Assembly: GCA_004376785.1 (NCBI GenBank)
Contig: SOIY01000278.1
Coordinates: forward strand, 1 to 6,054
Origin: Candidatus Stahliibacteriota bacterium
GTDB taxonomy: Bacteria; Hydrothermota; Tepidihabitantia; SM23-42
Reading direction: 5' to 3'
Length of the DNA: 6,054 bases
Under the pieces are notes generated by a model that was not told where the DNA came from, ran no database searches, and worked only from the letters and a program-made list of their open reading frames with translations. Below, in pieces: positions 1 to 5,918 of this stretch. The stretch's first letter is position 1, and every line of letters begins with the position of its first letter. A program made the translations under genes and the position numbers.

Positions 1-6
1 CATCTA

Positions 7-34
7 ATAATAGCGATTTTCTGAGTTGTGTCAA
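7..34 (-). promoter_or_regulatory. Sigma-70-type promoter for a gene beyond the left edge
   Basis: On the minus strand a perfect -35 box TTGACA (29-34) is followed after 16 bp by TATTAT (7-12), one base off the consensus TATAAT. Transcription would start at about position 1 or just outside, so the gene itself is not in the window. The spacing matches that of the promoter at 2757-2784, which supports both calls. The gene served is unknown. Confidence 0.55.
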
Positions 35-62
35 TTCAAATGTTTATATCGTTTCACTAAAA

Positions 63-91
63 GTCATTGAGTCATTGGTCATTAAGTCATT
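63..91. repeat. GTCATT short tandem repeat, four units
   Basis: Four copies of GTCATT start at 63, 71, 78 and 86, separated by one or two variable bases (period 7-8). The array is immediately followed by a small palindrome at 92-106, in which ATTTCC and GGAAAT flank TTC. No function can be assigned. It belongs with the other short phrase-like repeats of this intergenic region. Confidence 0.7.
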
Positions 92-171
92 ATTTCCTTC
101 GGAAATTTGATTCAGACCGATTTCAATAGATTAAAGCAGATTAGGAGTGTTTAATTTTTTTGGCTTCTTCT

Positions 172-261
172 GTAGTCGCTCGATTTATCGAGCATTAAAC
201 CATTACCTCTTCTGATGAATCCCGCTCTTTTATAAAAGGGCTGGATGAATCGGATGACTAC
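172..261. repeat. Inverted-repeat element of about 90 bp (REP/MITE-like)
   Basis: The outer 22 bases at 172-193 and the reverse complement of 240-261 match at 17 of 22 positions, both beginning GTAGTC, so the element has imperfect terminal inverted repeats. The left end is itself a tight hairpin: GCTCGAT and ATCGAGC around two bases at 178-193. Inside lies a perfect 12-bp palindrome CTTTTATAAAAG (227-238), and the octamer GATGAATC occurs twice (214-221, 244-251). No coding sequence is present. The layout resembles non-autonomous palindromic elements (REP pairs or MITEs). Whether it is mobile or repeated in the genome cannot be judged here. Confidence 0.5.
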
Positions 262-291
262 ACACACAGCCATTCCTTTTTGATTTTATCT

Positions 292-328
292 TTTAGGTAT
301 TTTAGGCATTTAGGTATTTAGGTATTTG
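292..328 (+). repeat. TTTAGGTA octamer array, left copy
   Basis: TTTAGG occurs four times, starting at 292, 301, 309 and 317 (spacing 9, 8, 8). The array ends with TTTAGGTATTTAGGTATTTG at 309-328. The same 20 bases occur as an exact reverse complement at 5919-5938 near the other end of the window. The function is unknown. The two arrays bracket the four complete genes. Confidence 0.75.
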
Positions 329-333
329 ATATA

Positions 334-410
334 TTCGCCCTTCGCTCTACGCACTTCGCCCTTGCTTCTTGTCTCTTGGTTCTTGGTTCTTGGAATTTGG
401 CTCTTGGAAC
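334..410 (+). repeat. TTCGCCCTT and TCTTGGT short repeats
   Basis: TTCGCCCTT occurs at 334-342 and again from about 355. TCTTGG follows at 374, 381 and 388 in a strict 7-bp period, then again at 402 after a degenerate unit. An open frame running through this stretch is rich in Leu, Ser and Trp only because of the repeat, and I do not call it a gene. Confidence 0.6.
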
Positions 411-419
411 TTGTCCTGC

Positions 420-469
420 GTGTCTTCAGTGTAACGTGTCTCCAGCGAAGCATGTCACCTAATCCCCTG
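420..469 (+). repeat. 16-bp repeat module, first cluster (2 units + tail)
   Basis: Two head-to-tail 16-bp units lie at 420-435 and 436-451. The second is GTGTCTCCAGCGAAGC. They are followed by a tail at 452-469 of the form RTGT...CTAATCCCCTG. The same arrangement, unit cluster plus tail, recurs at 529-596, so this is a duplicated composite module rather than a simple array. Confidence 0.65.
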
Positions 470-505
470 ATATCCCCCTGGTCTTCTAATCCTTCCTCGC
501 CTTCA

Positions 506-528
506 GCCCGCCACGGTTCTTGGCGGGC
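506..528. repeat. GC-rich 8-bp stem-loop
   Basis: GCCCGCCA (506-513) and TGGCGGGC (521-528) are perfect reverse complements around a 7-base loop. Neither strand has a following T-run, so it is not an intrinsic terminator. It is much more GC-rich than its surroundings and sits directly before the second cluster of 16-bp units. It may be an independent palindromic repeat. Confidence 0.6.
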
Positions 529-596
529 ATGTCTCCAGCCGTAGGCGTGTCTTCAAAGTATTATGTCTTCAGCGAAGCGTGTTTTCTGATCCCCTG
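529..596 (+). repeat. 16-bp repeat module, second cluster (3 units + tail)
   Basis: Three head-to-tail units lie at 529-546 (18 bp, slightly expanded), 547-562 and 563-578. The last is ATGTCTTCAGCGAAGC, differing from the unit at 436-451 at only two positions. The tail at 579-596, RTGT...CTGATCCCCTG, matches the tail of the first cluster at 452-469. The unit core CTTCAGCGAAG can form a tiny hairpin of four base pairs. Confidence 0.65.
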
Positions 597-616
597 TTCC
601 CTATTTCCTGTTCCCT
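593..616 (+). repeat. CCTGTTCCCT direct repeat
   Basis: The 10-base phrase CCTGTTCCCT occurs at 593-602 and exactly again at 607-616, separated by ATTT (period 14). It overlaps the tail of the preceding 16-bp module and runs up to the probable terminator. Confidence 0.7.
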
Positions 617-669
617 AAAAATGGGGGGCCCCCACCGGAGGGCGAAGATTTAATAAGTAGAGGCCCCAT
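617..669 (-). terminator. Candidate terminator of the lipoprotein gene
   Basis: On the minus strand, about 30 bases after the stop codon, ATGGGG (669-664) can pair with CCCCAT (626-621), extended by a CC/GG pair across a two-base bulge. The transcript then continues in four more T residues (620-617), giving a U-run at the stem base. The loop is long, about 30 bases, and contains the zero-loop palindrome GGGGGCCCCC (624-633), which could form an alternative structure. The position, GC stem and U-run favour a terminator, but the long loop makes this uncertain. Confidence 0.4.
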
Positions 670-701
670 ATATTATGTCCGAGAATATCCTTTTGATAAC
701 A

Positions 702-2732
702 TTACCTTGGTGGTTTAAAGTCAAAAGGTATTGTAATTTTCTGCTCAAATGGTTCACCATCTTTGGTTGCTGGTTTGAATTCCCATTGTTTTGCCGCAGC
801 TAATGCCGCAGCTTCGCAAGCAGGATTTCCTAAACTCGACAACAATGTCGTAGCTTTCACCTTCCCATCTGTTCCCACCAAAACACGAACAACAACTCTT
901 CCTGTTGCACTAACCGCGAGAGCAGATTCAGGATATTTCGGTACAACTTGTTTTATAGGTGTTGCCCTCGTAATAACCGAAGGTCTAGGTGGCACCAATG
1001 GTACAGGAGTTACTTCTTCTATAGTATCTGCTGCTGAAGTCGTATCTTTCTTTACTGCCGCCTCTAAAAGTTCTTCCGGTTTAACGACTTCGGGCGGTTT
1101 TTCCGTTATCTCCCCAGGTTCTACCCCAGGGCTAATTGTATCTTCAGCTAACAATACCAGTGCAATAGCAACCCTCTGTTCAGCCTCAGGAATCCAATAG
1201 GTATATACACTGGCTAATGCAATTCCTTTGGCAACACCTCTAATTCGCTTATAACATGCAGATATATTATTTGAAACGGCAAGAAATGTATAAGGTTGAT
1301 CTTCATAAATAATTTTCTGAAATTCATTCCAGATCTCTTTTGCTTTTTTACGACTAAGCATTGCAGCGCCAACATCCATTAATGAATCAACTTTAATGTT
1401 CTCATAAGATACAAAATTGAATAAACCTTTTGTCGGATCTGAATTCCAATAGATAGTAGGGTCAATCTTCTCCCCCACACTCCACCCCATGATAAATCCA
1501 TCGAATTCTCTTTTGATTATTATGTCAATAAATGAAGCGGTGTTTAAAGTACGGGTTCTAACCCTTATGCCAAGCGCCGTTAAATCCTTTGTAATATAAT
1601 CGAGAATTGCAACCCTCGTAGGATTTTCAATATTGGTAACAATATTAAGCACAAACTCTCTGCCACCCTTATCAAGAATCCTATTACGATTTCGATCTCC
1701 AAATCCTTTGTCTTTCAATATCTCCTTTGCTTTAGATAAATTATATTCAATAGGCACTATATTCTCATTATAGCCCCAGGACGATTGCGGTAATGGACCA
1801 AGTGAAATAACCCCCATTCCTCCAAACACTTCATCCAATATCTTATTTGTGTTAATCGCCATACTCAGTGCAATTCGAATATCTTTGTCATCTAAAAAAG
1901 GATGGTTTAAATTCCAGCCGATATATGTGTATGTATTACCGGGCTTTGAATCAATAGCAATATTTTCATTTTTTTCTAAATCCTTTGCCGCGGTTGAAGT
2001 GATATTTAATACTAAATCAAGGTCTCCGCTGGCAAAATCCTCTATCATATTATTCATATCAGAATAGTACCTAATATGGATTTCATCAAGCGGTGGCTTA
2101 CCACGATAGTATGTATCATTGGCAACCAGAATAAGCTCGGAGCCGTAAGTCCACTTATCTATTTTATAAGGGCCATTCCCAATAGGATTTTCTCCAAATG
2201 TGTCACCTGATTTTTCAACAACATGTTTTGGCACTGCCATAATATCAGAATCAGTTAAAAGATCAGCATAAACTCTATCAAATGTAAATTTAATTGCATA
2301 AGTACCAACGAGTTCAACTTTTTTAACAAATCTGAACTTTGCTATATTAGGATAGTTTGTTTTAGGATCAACCATTTTTTCATAAGTATAATACACATCT
2401 TCAGCAGTCACGGGCTCACCATCCCACCACTTTACATCCCGACGTAAATAATAGGTAATCGAGGTTAAATCCTCGGATAATTCCCATGATGCCGCCAACT
2501 CAGGTTTCATTTTCCCTGTTTCAGAATCAATACGATGAAGATGCATAAATAGTAAATCAAGAATCTCATTAGAACCAAACATTGACGGTGCAAGAGGTGA
2601 TATTGTTGTCGGTAGATCAGTTGTGCCTATTACCATAGTTCCACCCTGCTCACCCGCCAACTTCTCTTCCTTCCGTGCACACGCAAGAACAAGTAATAGA
2701 ATAACTATTAAAATGAAGCAAAACTTCTTCAT
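702..2732 (-). CDS. Family 5 substrate-binding lipoprotein fused to a TonB C-terminal domain
   Basis: The 676-residue protein starts with a lipoprotein signal: Lys-Lys, a hydrophobic stretch, and lipobox V-L-A-C with Cys18. A full SBP_bac_5 (oligopeptide/nickel-type) binding domain follows at about residues 30-515. Its marks are KPELAASWELSEDL, WWDGEPVTAEDV, NPIGNGPYK and the closing YTYWIPEAEQR. Residues 521-590 form a Pro/Glu-rich linker with a short hydrophobic start (VAIALVLLA). Residues 591-673 match the TonB C-terminal domain: PKYPESA, GRVVVRVLVGTDGKV, AALAAAKQWEFKPA, GEP, IPFDF. There is no Met after residue 458, so the TonB part is not an obvious separate gene. Ordinary family members end near the WIPEAEQR region; the TonB extension is the oddity. 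No permease, ATPase, ExbB/ExbD or receptor gene is nearby, so the ligand is unknown. The start is fixed by GGGGAG six bases upstream and by a strong promoter. I infer a membrane-tethered periplasmic binder that docks on another envelope protein. Confidence 0.9.
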   Translation of the reverse strand: MKKFCFILIVILLLVLACARKEEKLAGEQGGTMVIGTTDLPTTISPLAPSMFGSNEILDLLFMHLHRIDSETGKMKPELAASWELSEDLTSITYYLRRDVKWWDGEPVTAEDVYYTYEKMVDPKTNYPNIAKFRFVKKVELVGTYAIKFTFDRVYADLLTDSDIMAVPKHVVEKSGDTFGENPIGNGPYKIDKWTYGSELILVANDTYYRGKPPLDEIHIRYYSDMNNMIEDFASGDLDLVLNITSTAAKDLEKNENIAIDSKPGNTYTYIGWNLNHPFLDDKDIRIALSMAINTNKILDEVFGGMGVISLGPLPQSSWGYNENIVPIEYNLSKAKEILKDKGFGDRNRNRILDKGGREFVLNIVTNIENPTRVAILDYITKDLTALGIRVRTRTLNTASFIDIIIKREFDGFIMGWSVGEKIDPTIYWNSDPTKGLFNFVSYENIKVDSLMDVGAAMLSRKKAKEIWNEFQKIIYEDQPYTFLAVSNNISACYKRIRGVAKGIALASVYTYWIPEAEQRVAIALVLLAEDTISPGVEPGEITEKPPEVVKPEELLEAAVKKDTTSAADTIEEVTPVPLVPPRPSVITRATPIKQVVPKYPESALAVSATGRVVVRVLVGTDGKVKATTLLSSLGNPACEAAALAAAKQWEFKPATKDGEPFEQKITIPFDFKPPR

Positions 2733-2738
2733 ATTAGT

Positions 2739-2744
2739 CTCCCC
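2739..2744 (-). promoter_or_regulatory. Ribosome binding site of the lipoprotein gene
   Basis: GGGGAG on the minus strand lies six bases before the ATG at 2730-2732. It supports that start, which also places the lipoprotein signal at the exact N-terminus. Confidence 0.7.
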
Positions 2745-2756
2745 ATATATAATTAC

Positions 2757-2784
2757 ATTATATTTGTAAAACTATTCCTGTCAA
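2757..2784 (-). promoter_or_regulatory. Consensus sigma-70 promoter of the lipoprotein gene
   Basis: On the minus strand a perfect TTGACA (-35, 2779-2784) and a perfect TATAAT (-10, 2757-2762) are separated by 16 bp. Transcription should start near 2750, leaving a leader of roughly 18 bases that contains the ribosome binding site. The lipoprotein therefore has its own strong, apparently constitutive promoter, separate from the upstream channel/nucleotide-sugar operon. I see no clear operator in the short leader. Confidence 0.8.
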
Positions 2785-2795
2785 GCACCTGTTTG

Positions 2796-2823
2796 GAAAT
2801 TTCTGAAAAAGTCCAGAAATCTC
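2796..2823 (-). repeat. Stem-loop after the channel gene
   Basis: A stem with perfect arms at 2814-2820 and 2799-2805 around an 8-base loop can be extended to ten pairs, including one G-T. It begins six bases after the stop codon of the channel gene. There is no T-run after it, so it is not a standard intrinsic terminator. It may protect the 3' end of the operon message or act as a weak terminator. Confidence 0.35.
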
Positions 2824-2828
2824 TAAAA

Positions 2829-3686
2829 TTAGTTTTTTAGATCTCTCGTTTTAGAATCAGGCCGGTCAACAAAATAAACCGTCATATGTGGAAAGGGGAT
2901 TTCAATATTTTCCTTATCAAATTCCTTTTTAATCCTTTTACGTAATTCACCCATAATATCCCACTGGGCAAGTGGTAATGTATCACCTACAATTTTAATC
3001 TCAATACCAGATTCACCCAGATTATTCACCCTTAGAACCTGTGGCAATTTTATTATTTTATCCTTCCAATCCTTCTCATTTGCCATATCACGGCATACAC
3101 GATTGATAACCTTTATAACCTTATCTAAATCTTCTCTATAGGCAACCGTGATATTCATATTTACTCTTGAATACTCCTTGGTTAGATTAGTTACAATACC
3201 TATTTCATTATTTGGTATATAATGAACAGCACCGTCGAGATCTCTCAAAATGGTCCTTCTAAGATTAACCTCTTCAACAAGACCAGCAATATCACCAACA
3301 CGTATAACATCACCTACACCATATTGATTCTCCACCAAAATAAAAATACCATTGATCAAATCCTTTATCAAACTCTGCGCACCAAAGCTAACAGCCAAAC
3401 CTAAAATTCCCAGGCTCGCTAATGCTGGCGTTATATTAATACCAACTTCAGAGAGGATTGTAAATAGAACCACTATCCCAATCAAAATGCCAATTGTACT
3501 GGTTATAACGTTAGAAATTGTTCGACTTCTCTTTTGCATCTCGACTTCTGGTTTACTTTTCATTCTCATCCTTACTGTCCGTCTTATAAAACGAGGAATA
3601 GTTTTTTGAAAAACAAAATATATTATTGATCCCAAAATAACGACAAGAATTATCCTACCGCCATGCAAATTAAACCATTCAATCAT
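2829..3686 (-). CDS. MscS-family small-conductance mechanosensitive channel
   Basis: This 285-residue inner-membrane protein is close in length to E. coli MscS. Hydrophobic segments lie at about 11-29 and 57-79, followed by the pore helix region at 86-118 (ALASLGILGLAVSFGAQSLIKDL), which is rich in Gly and Ala as in MscS TM3. The cytoplasmic beta domain follows, with YGVGDVIRVGDIAGLVEEV and the hallmark YIPNNEI (157-163). The C-terminal alpha/beta part ends in IEIPFPHMTVYF. Members of this family open when membrane tension rises, for example on hypo-osmotic shock, and release small solutes. The ATG overlaps the stop of the decarboxylase gene (ATGA), and an AGGAG site (3693-3697) lies inside that upstream gene, so translation is probably coupled. 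It is the last gene of the operon. The family is certain; orthology to MscS itself rather than another paralogue is not established, so no symbol is given. Confidence 0.93.
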   Translation of the reverse strand: MIEWFNLHGGRIILVVILGSIIYFVFQKTIPRFIRRTVRMRMKSKPEVEMQKRSRTISNVITSTIGILIGIVVLFTILSEVGINITPALASLGILGLAVSFGAQSLIKDLINGIFILVENQYGVGDVIRVGDIAGLVEEVNLRRTILRDLDGAVHYIPNNEIGIVTNLTKEYSRVNMNITVAYREDLDKVIKVINRVCRDMANEKDWKDKIIKLPQVLRVNNLGESGIEIKIVGDTLPLAQWDIMGELRKRIKKEFDKENIEIPFPHMTVYFVDRPDSKTRDLKN

Positions 3687-4612
3687 TTTTTTCTCCTAAA
3701 CCATTCAATAACCTTTTTTAATCCCTGCTCAAGACCAATCTTAGGCTCCCAGCCTAACAGCTTTTTTGCCTTTGATATATCGGGTTTTCGCTTTTTAGGA
3801 TCACTGTCTGGCAAAGGTAGAAACTCATACTCACTTTGGCTTGGACATAAACGCTTCACAATATCTGCTAATTGCAGTATTGTATACTCTGCAGGGTTGC
3901 CTAAATTCATCGGCATTGGATAATCAATCTGAGCAGCCTTAGTGATCGCATTCACCATATCACTAATATAACAAAAACTTCTTGTCTGTGAGCCATCACC
4001 AAAGATTGGCAATGGCTTATTTTTTAATGCTTCTGAGATAAACGAAGGTATCACCCGTCCATCCTCTGAATGCATTCTCTCACCATAGGTATTAAATATC
4101 CGCACAATTCCAATGCTTAGATTAAATTTTCTAAAATATGAAAGAGTAAGCGTCTCGGCAAATCTTTTACCTTCATCATACACTGCCCGTGGACTTAACA
4201 AATTTACATTTCCAAAATAATCTTCCTTTTGCGGATGTACTTCTGGATCACCATACACCTCGCTTGTAGAAGCAAGTAGAAATTTTGCATTCTTTATTCT
4301 TGCAAGTTCAAGCATGTTGTAGGTACCAAAAGACATAACACGCAATGTTTCTATTGGATATTTTTGATACTCAAACGGACTGGCAGGACACGCAAAATGC
4401 AATATTAAATCAACATTTCCTTTAACCTCAGTCACATCGCATACATCCTGCTTTATGAATTTCAACTTCTTATTATCAATATGCTGCCCAATATTTTCTT
4501 CCTGACCTGTTATCAAATTATCAATAACAATCACCTCATCACCGCGACGCAGATAATGGTCTACAAGATGAGACCCGACAAATCCTGCGCCACCGGTTAT
4601 TAATACTCTCAT
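3683..4612 (-). CDS. UDP-glucuronate decarboxylase (UDP-xylose synthase)
   Basis: This 309-residue extended short-chain dehydrogenase/reductase converts UDP-glucuronate to UDP-xylose with enzyme-bound NAD (EC 4.1.1.35). The Rossmann motif TGGAGFVGSH is at 6-15. HFACPASPFEYQKYP (72-86) is the signature that separates this family from dTDP-glucose dehydratases and UDP-glucose epimerases. STSEVYGDP is at 115-123, and the catalytic Tyr145/Lys149 pair sits in AVYDEGKR. RIFNTYG and QTRSFCYISDMV complete the substrate site, and RKPDISKAKKLLGWEP is the usual C-terminal segment. It is full length and looks intact; the soluble type lacks any membrane extension. The gene follows ugd, which makes its substrate, through an ATGA overlap, with GAGGGG (4621-4626) eight bases before the start. 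Its own stop overlaps the channel start. UDP-xylose would feed cell-surface glycans; the receiving glycosyltransferases are not in the window. Confidence 0.93.
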   Translation of the reverse strand: MRVLITGGAGFVGSHLVDHYLRRGDEVIVIDNLITGQEENIGQHIDNKKLKFIKQDVCDVTEVKGNVDLILHFACPASPFEYQKYPIETLRVMSFGTYNMLELARIKNAKFLLASTSEVYGDPEVHPQKEDYFGNVNLLSPRAVYDEGKRFAETLTLSYFRKFNLSIGIVRIFNTYGERMHSEDGRVIPSFISEALKNKPLPIFGDGSQTRSFCYISDMVNAITKAAQIDYPMPMNLGNPAEYTILQLADIVKRLCPSQSEYEFLPLPDSDPKKRKPDISKAKKLLGWEPKIGLEQGLKKVIEWFRRKK

Positions 4613-5898
4613 CTGCCTATCCCCTCATAGATGAAACCCATCGCCCTCATTTTTTCTGGCTCAAAGACATTGCGACCGTCAAAAAATACGGGTTGACGCA
4701 TGAGACTCTTGATTTTCTCCAGGTCAAGCTCTTTAAAAATATCCCACTCTGTAATCAGGGCTATTGCATCAACACCCTTTGCTACACTGTATGCATCTTC
4801 GCAATACTCAATATCAGGCATGATTGGCTTTGCCCTATCCATGGCAACTGGGTCATAAGCCTTGATCATTGCGCCATGTCGCTGTAATTCTTTGATAATT
4901 GTTATTGATGGAGCATACCGCATATCATCCGTGTTAGGCTTGAATGCTAAACCGAGCACCCCGATTCTTTTGTCTCTGAGATTCCATAGCATTCCCTCTA
5001 ATTTCTTAACTGCATGCAGCATCTGTTCCTGATTGATATTGTCAACTTCTTTTAAGAGCCGAAAATCATACCCTAATTTTGCCGCGATGCTAATGAAAGC
5101 CTTTATATCTTTTGGAAAACAGAAACCGCCAAAGCCTACTCCAGCATTTAAAAAATCCCTGCCTATTCTCTTGTCTAAACCCACACCTTCGGCAACCTCC
5201 AGCACATCAGCACCTGATTTTTCACATATTATTGAAATTGCATTAATGAATGATATCTTGGTTGAAAGTAATGCATTACTGGCATGCTTTATTAACTCTG
5301 CACTTGAGATATCAGTCACTATTTTAGGAGCATCAATAGGTTTGTAGAGCTCTAAAAGTTTTTCCTTTGCCTTTTCACTTTCTACACCGAGAACAACTCT
5401 ATCAGGATGCAGAAAATCGCTGATGGCTGACCCTTCCTTCAAAAATTCCGGGTTAGAAGCCACGTCGAAATCCTTGATTTTCCTGCTAAACCTCTCTATT
5501 ACAGTCCTTACCCACGTGCCGGTCTGAACCGGAACCGTACTCTTTTCAATAATAATCTTATATTCATTCATGGCAGCACCAATTTCCTCAGCCACTTTTT
5601 CGATTTGAGAAAGATCTGGTTCACCATCGTCTTTGGGCGGCGTTCCAACCGCTATGAATAAAAACAGCGAGTTTTCAACACCCTCTCTTATCGATGTAGT
5701 AAAACTCAATCTTCCTGCTTTAACATTCTTAGCTATTAATTCTTCAAGTCCAGGTTCATAAATAGGAATACCACCTTTTTTTAATATATCAATCTTCTTT
5801 TTATCATTATCAACACATATAACTTCATGACCAATTTCTGCCAAACAGGTTCCTGAAACCAACCCAACATAACCTGTTCCAATCATGCACACCTTCAT
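4609..5898 (-). CDS. ugd: UDP-glucose 6-dehydrogenase
   Basis: This 429-residue cytoplasmic enzyme oxidises UDP-glucose twice with NAD to UDP-glucuronate (EC 1.1.1.22). All three domains are present. The N-terminal NAD-binding part has GTGYVGLVSGTCLAE (7-21), FIAVGTPP (81-88) and EKSTVPVQTG (118-127). The central part has SNPEFLKEGSAISDF and ELIKHASNA with Lys204. The active-site loop GVGFGGFCFPKD carries the catalytic Cys260; Phe replaces the more usual Ser before Cys. The C-terminal nucleotide-binding part has VLGLAFKPNTDDMRYAPS (314-331). Length and motifs are normal. The start is supported by a strong AAGGAGGT site six bases upstream. It is the first gene of an operon with the UDP-glucuronate decarboxylase, overlapping it by ATGA. 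The related UDP-ManNAc dehydrogenases are less likely given the motif set and the decarboxylase neighbour. Confidence 0.95.
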   Translation of the reverse strand: MKVCMIGTGYVGLVSGTCLAEIGHEVICVDNDKKKIDILKKGGIPIYEPGLEELIAKNVKAGRLSFTTSIREGVENSLFLFIAVGTPPKDDGEPDLSQIEKVAEEIGAAMNEYKIIIEKSTVPVQTGTWVRTVIERFSRKIKDFDVASNPEFLKEGSAISDFLHPDRVVLGVESEKAKEKLLELYKPIDAPKIVTDISSAELIKHASNALLSTKISFINAISIICEKSGADVLEVAEGVGLDKRIGRDFLNAGVGFGGFCFPKDIKAFISIAAKLGYDFRLLKEVDNINQEQMLHAVKKLEGMLWNLRDKRIGVLGLAFKPNTDDMRYAPSITIIKELQRHGAMIKAYDPVAMDRAKPIMPDIEYCEDAYSVAKGVDAIALITEWDIFKELDLEKIKSLMRQPVFFDGRNVFEPEKMRAMGFIYEGIGR

Positions 5899-5904
5899 TA
5901 TTTT

Positions 5905-5912
5905 ACCTCCTT
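5905..5912 (-). promoter_or_regulatory. Strong ribosome binding site of ugd
   Basis: AAGGAGGT on the minus strand is a near-perfect match to the anti-Shine-Dalgarno sequence and lies six bases before the ATG at 5896-5898. I see no convincing -35/-10 pair between it and the right edge. Confidence 0.8.
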
Positions 5913-5918
5913 ACCGTA

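Larger units (their letters stand above)
1..701. other. Gene-free, repeat-rich intergenic region
   Basis: No reading frame here looks like a real protein. The region lies between the end of the substrate-binding lipoprotein gene and a promoter that fires off the left edge. It is made of several unrelated short tandem repeats, an imperfect inverted-repeat element, a GC-rich hairpin and a probable terminator, each listed separately. The part from about 334 to 616 is strongly pyrimidine-rich on the plus strand. The stretch from about 107 to 171 is plain AT-rich sequence in which I see nothing specific. Confidence 0.7.

Noticed and set aside
292..328. Resemblance of TTTAGGT units to telomere repeats
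   Set aside because: Only four imperfect units with 8-9 bp spacing occur, inside a bacterial gene region and with an inverted internal partner. A telomere is not plausible.
326..544. A 72-residue open frame on the plus strand, rich in Leu, Trp and Ser
   Set aside because: It is produced by translating the TCTTGGT and 16-bp repeats. It has no ribosome binding site and no recognisable domain.
63..616. Possible CRISPR array
   Set aside because: The repeats are too short (6-16 bp), mostly directly adjacent, and lack unique spacers of even length. No cas gene is present.
763..1200. A 145-residue plus-strand open frame opposite the linker and TonB domain
   Set aside because: It is a shadow of the real minus-strand gene, whose frame has clear domain motifs. 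It arises from the Ala/Pro/Glu-rich composition there.
1660..1700. Asp/Asn-rich stretch GDRNRNRILDKGG in the binding protein, looking like a calcium-binding or dockerin loop
   Set aside because: A D-x-D/N-x-D/N-G-like stretch before a Gly is common at this point in family 5 binding proteins. There is no second loop to make a dockerin.
3683..4612. Annotation as dTDP-glucose 4,6-dehydratase or UDP-glucose 4-epimerase
   Set aside because: The HFACPASP signature, the protein length and the adjacent ugd gene all favour UDP-glucuronate decarboxylase.
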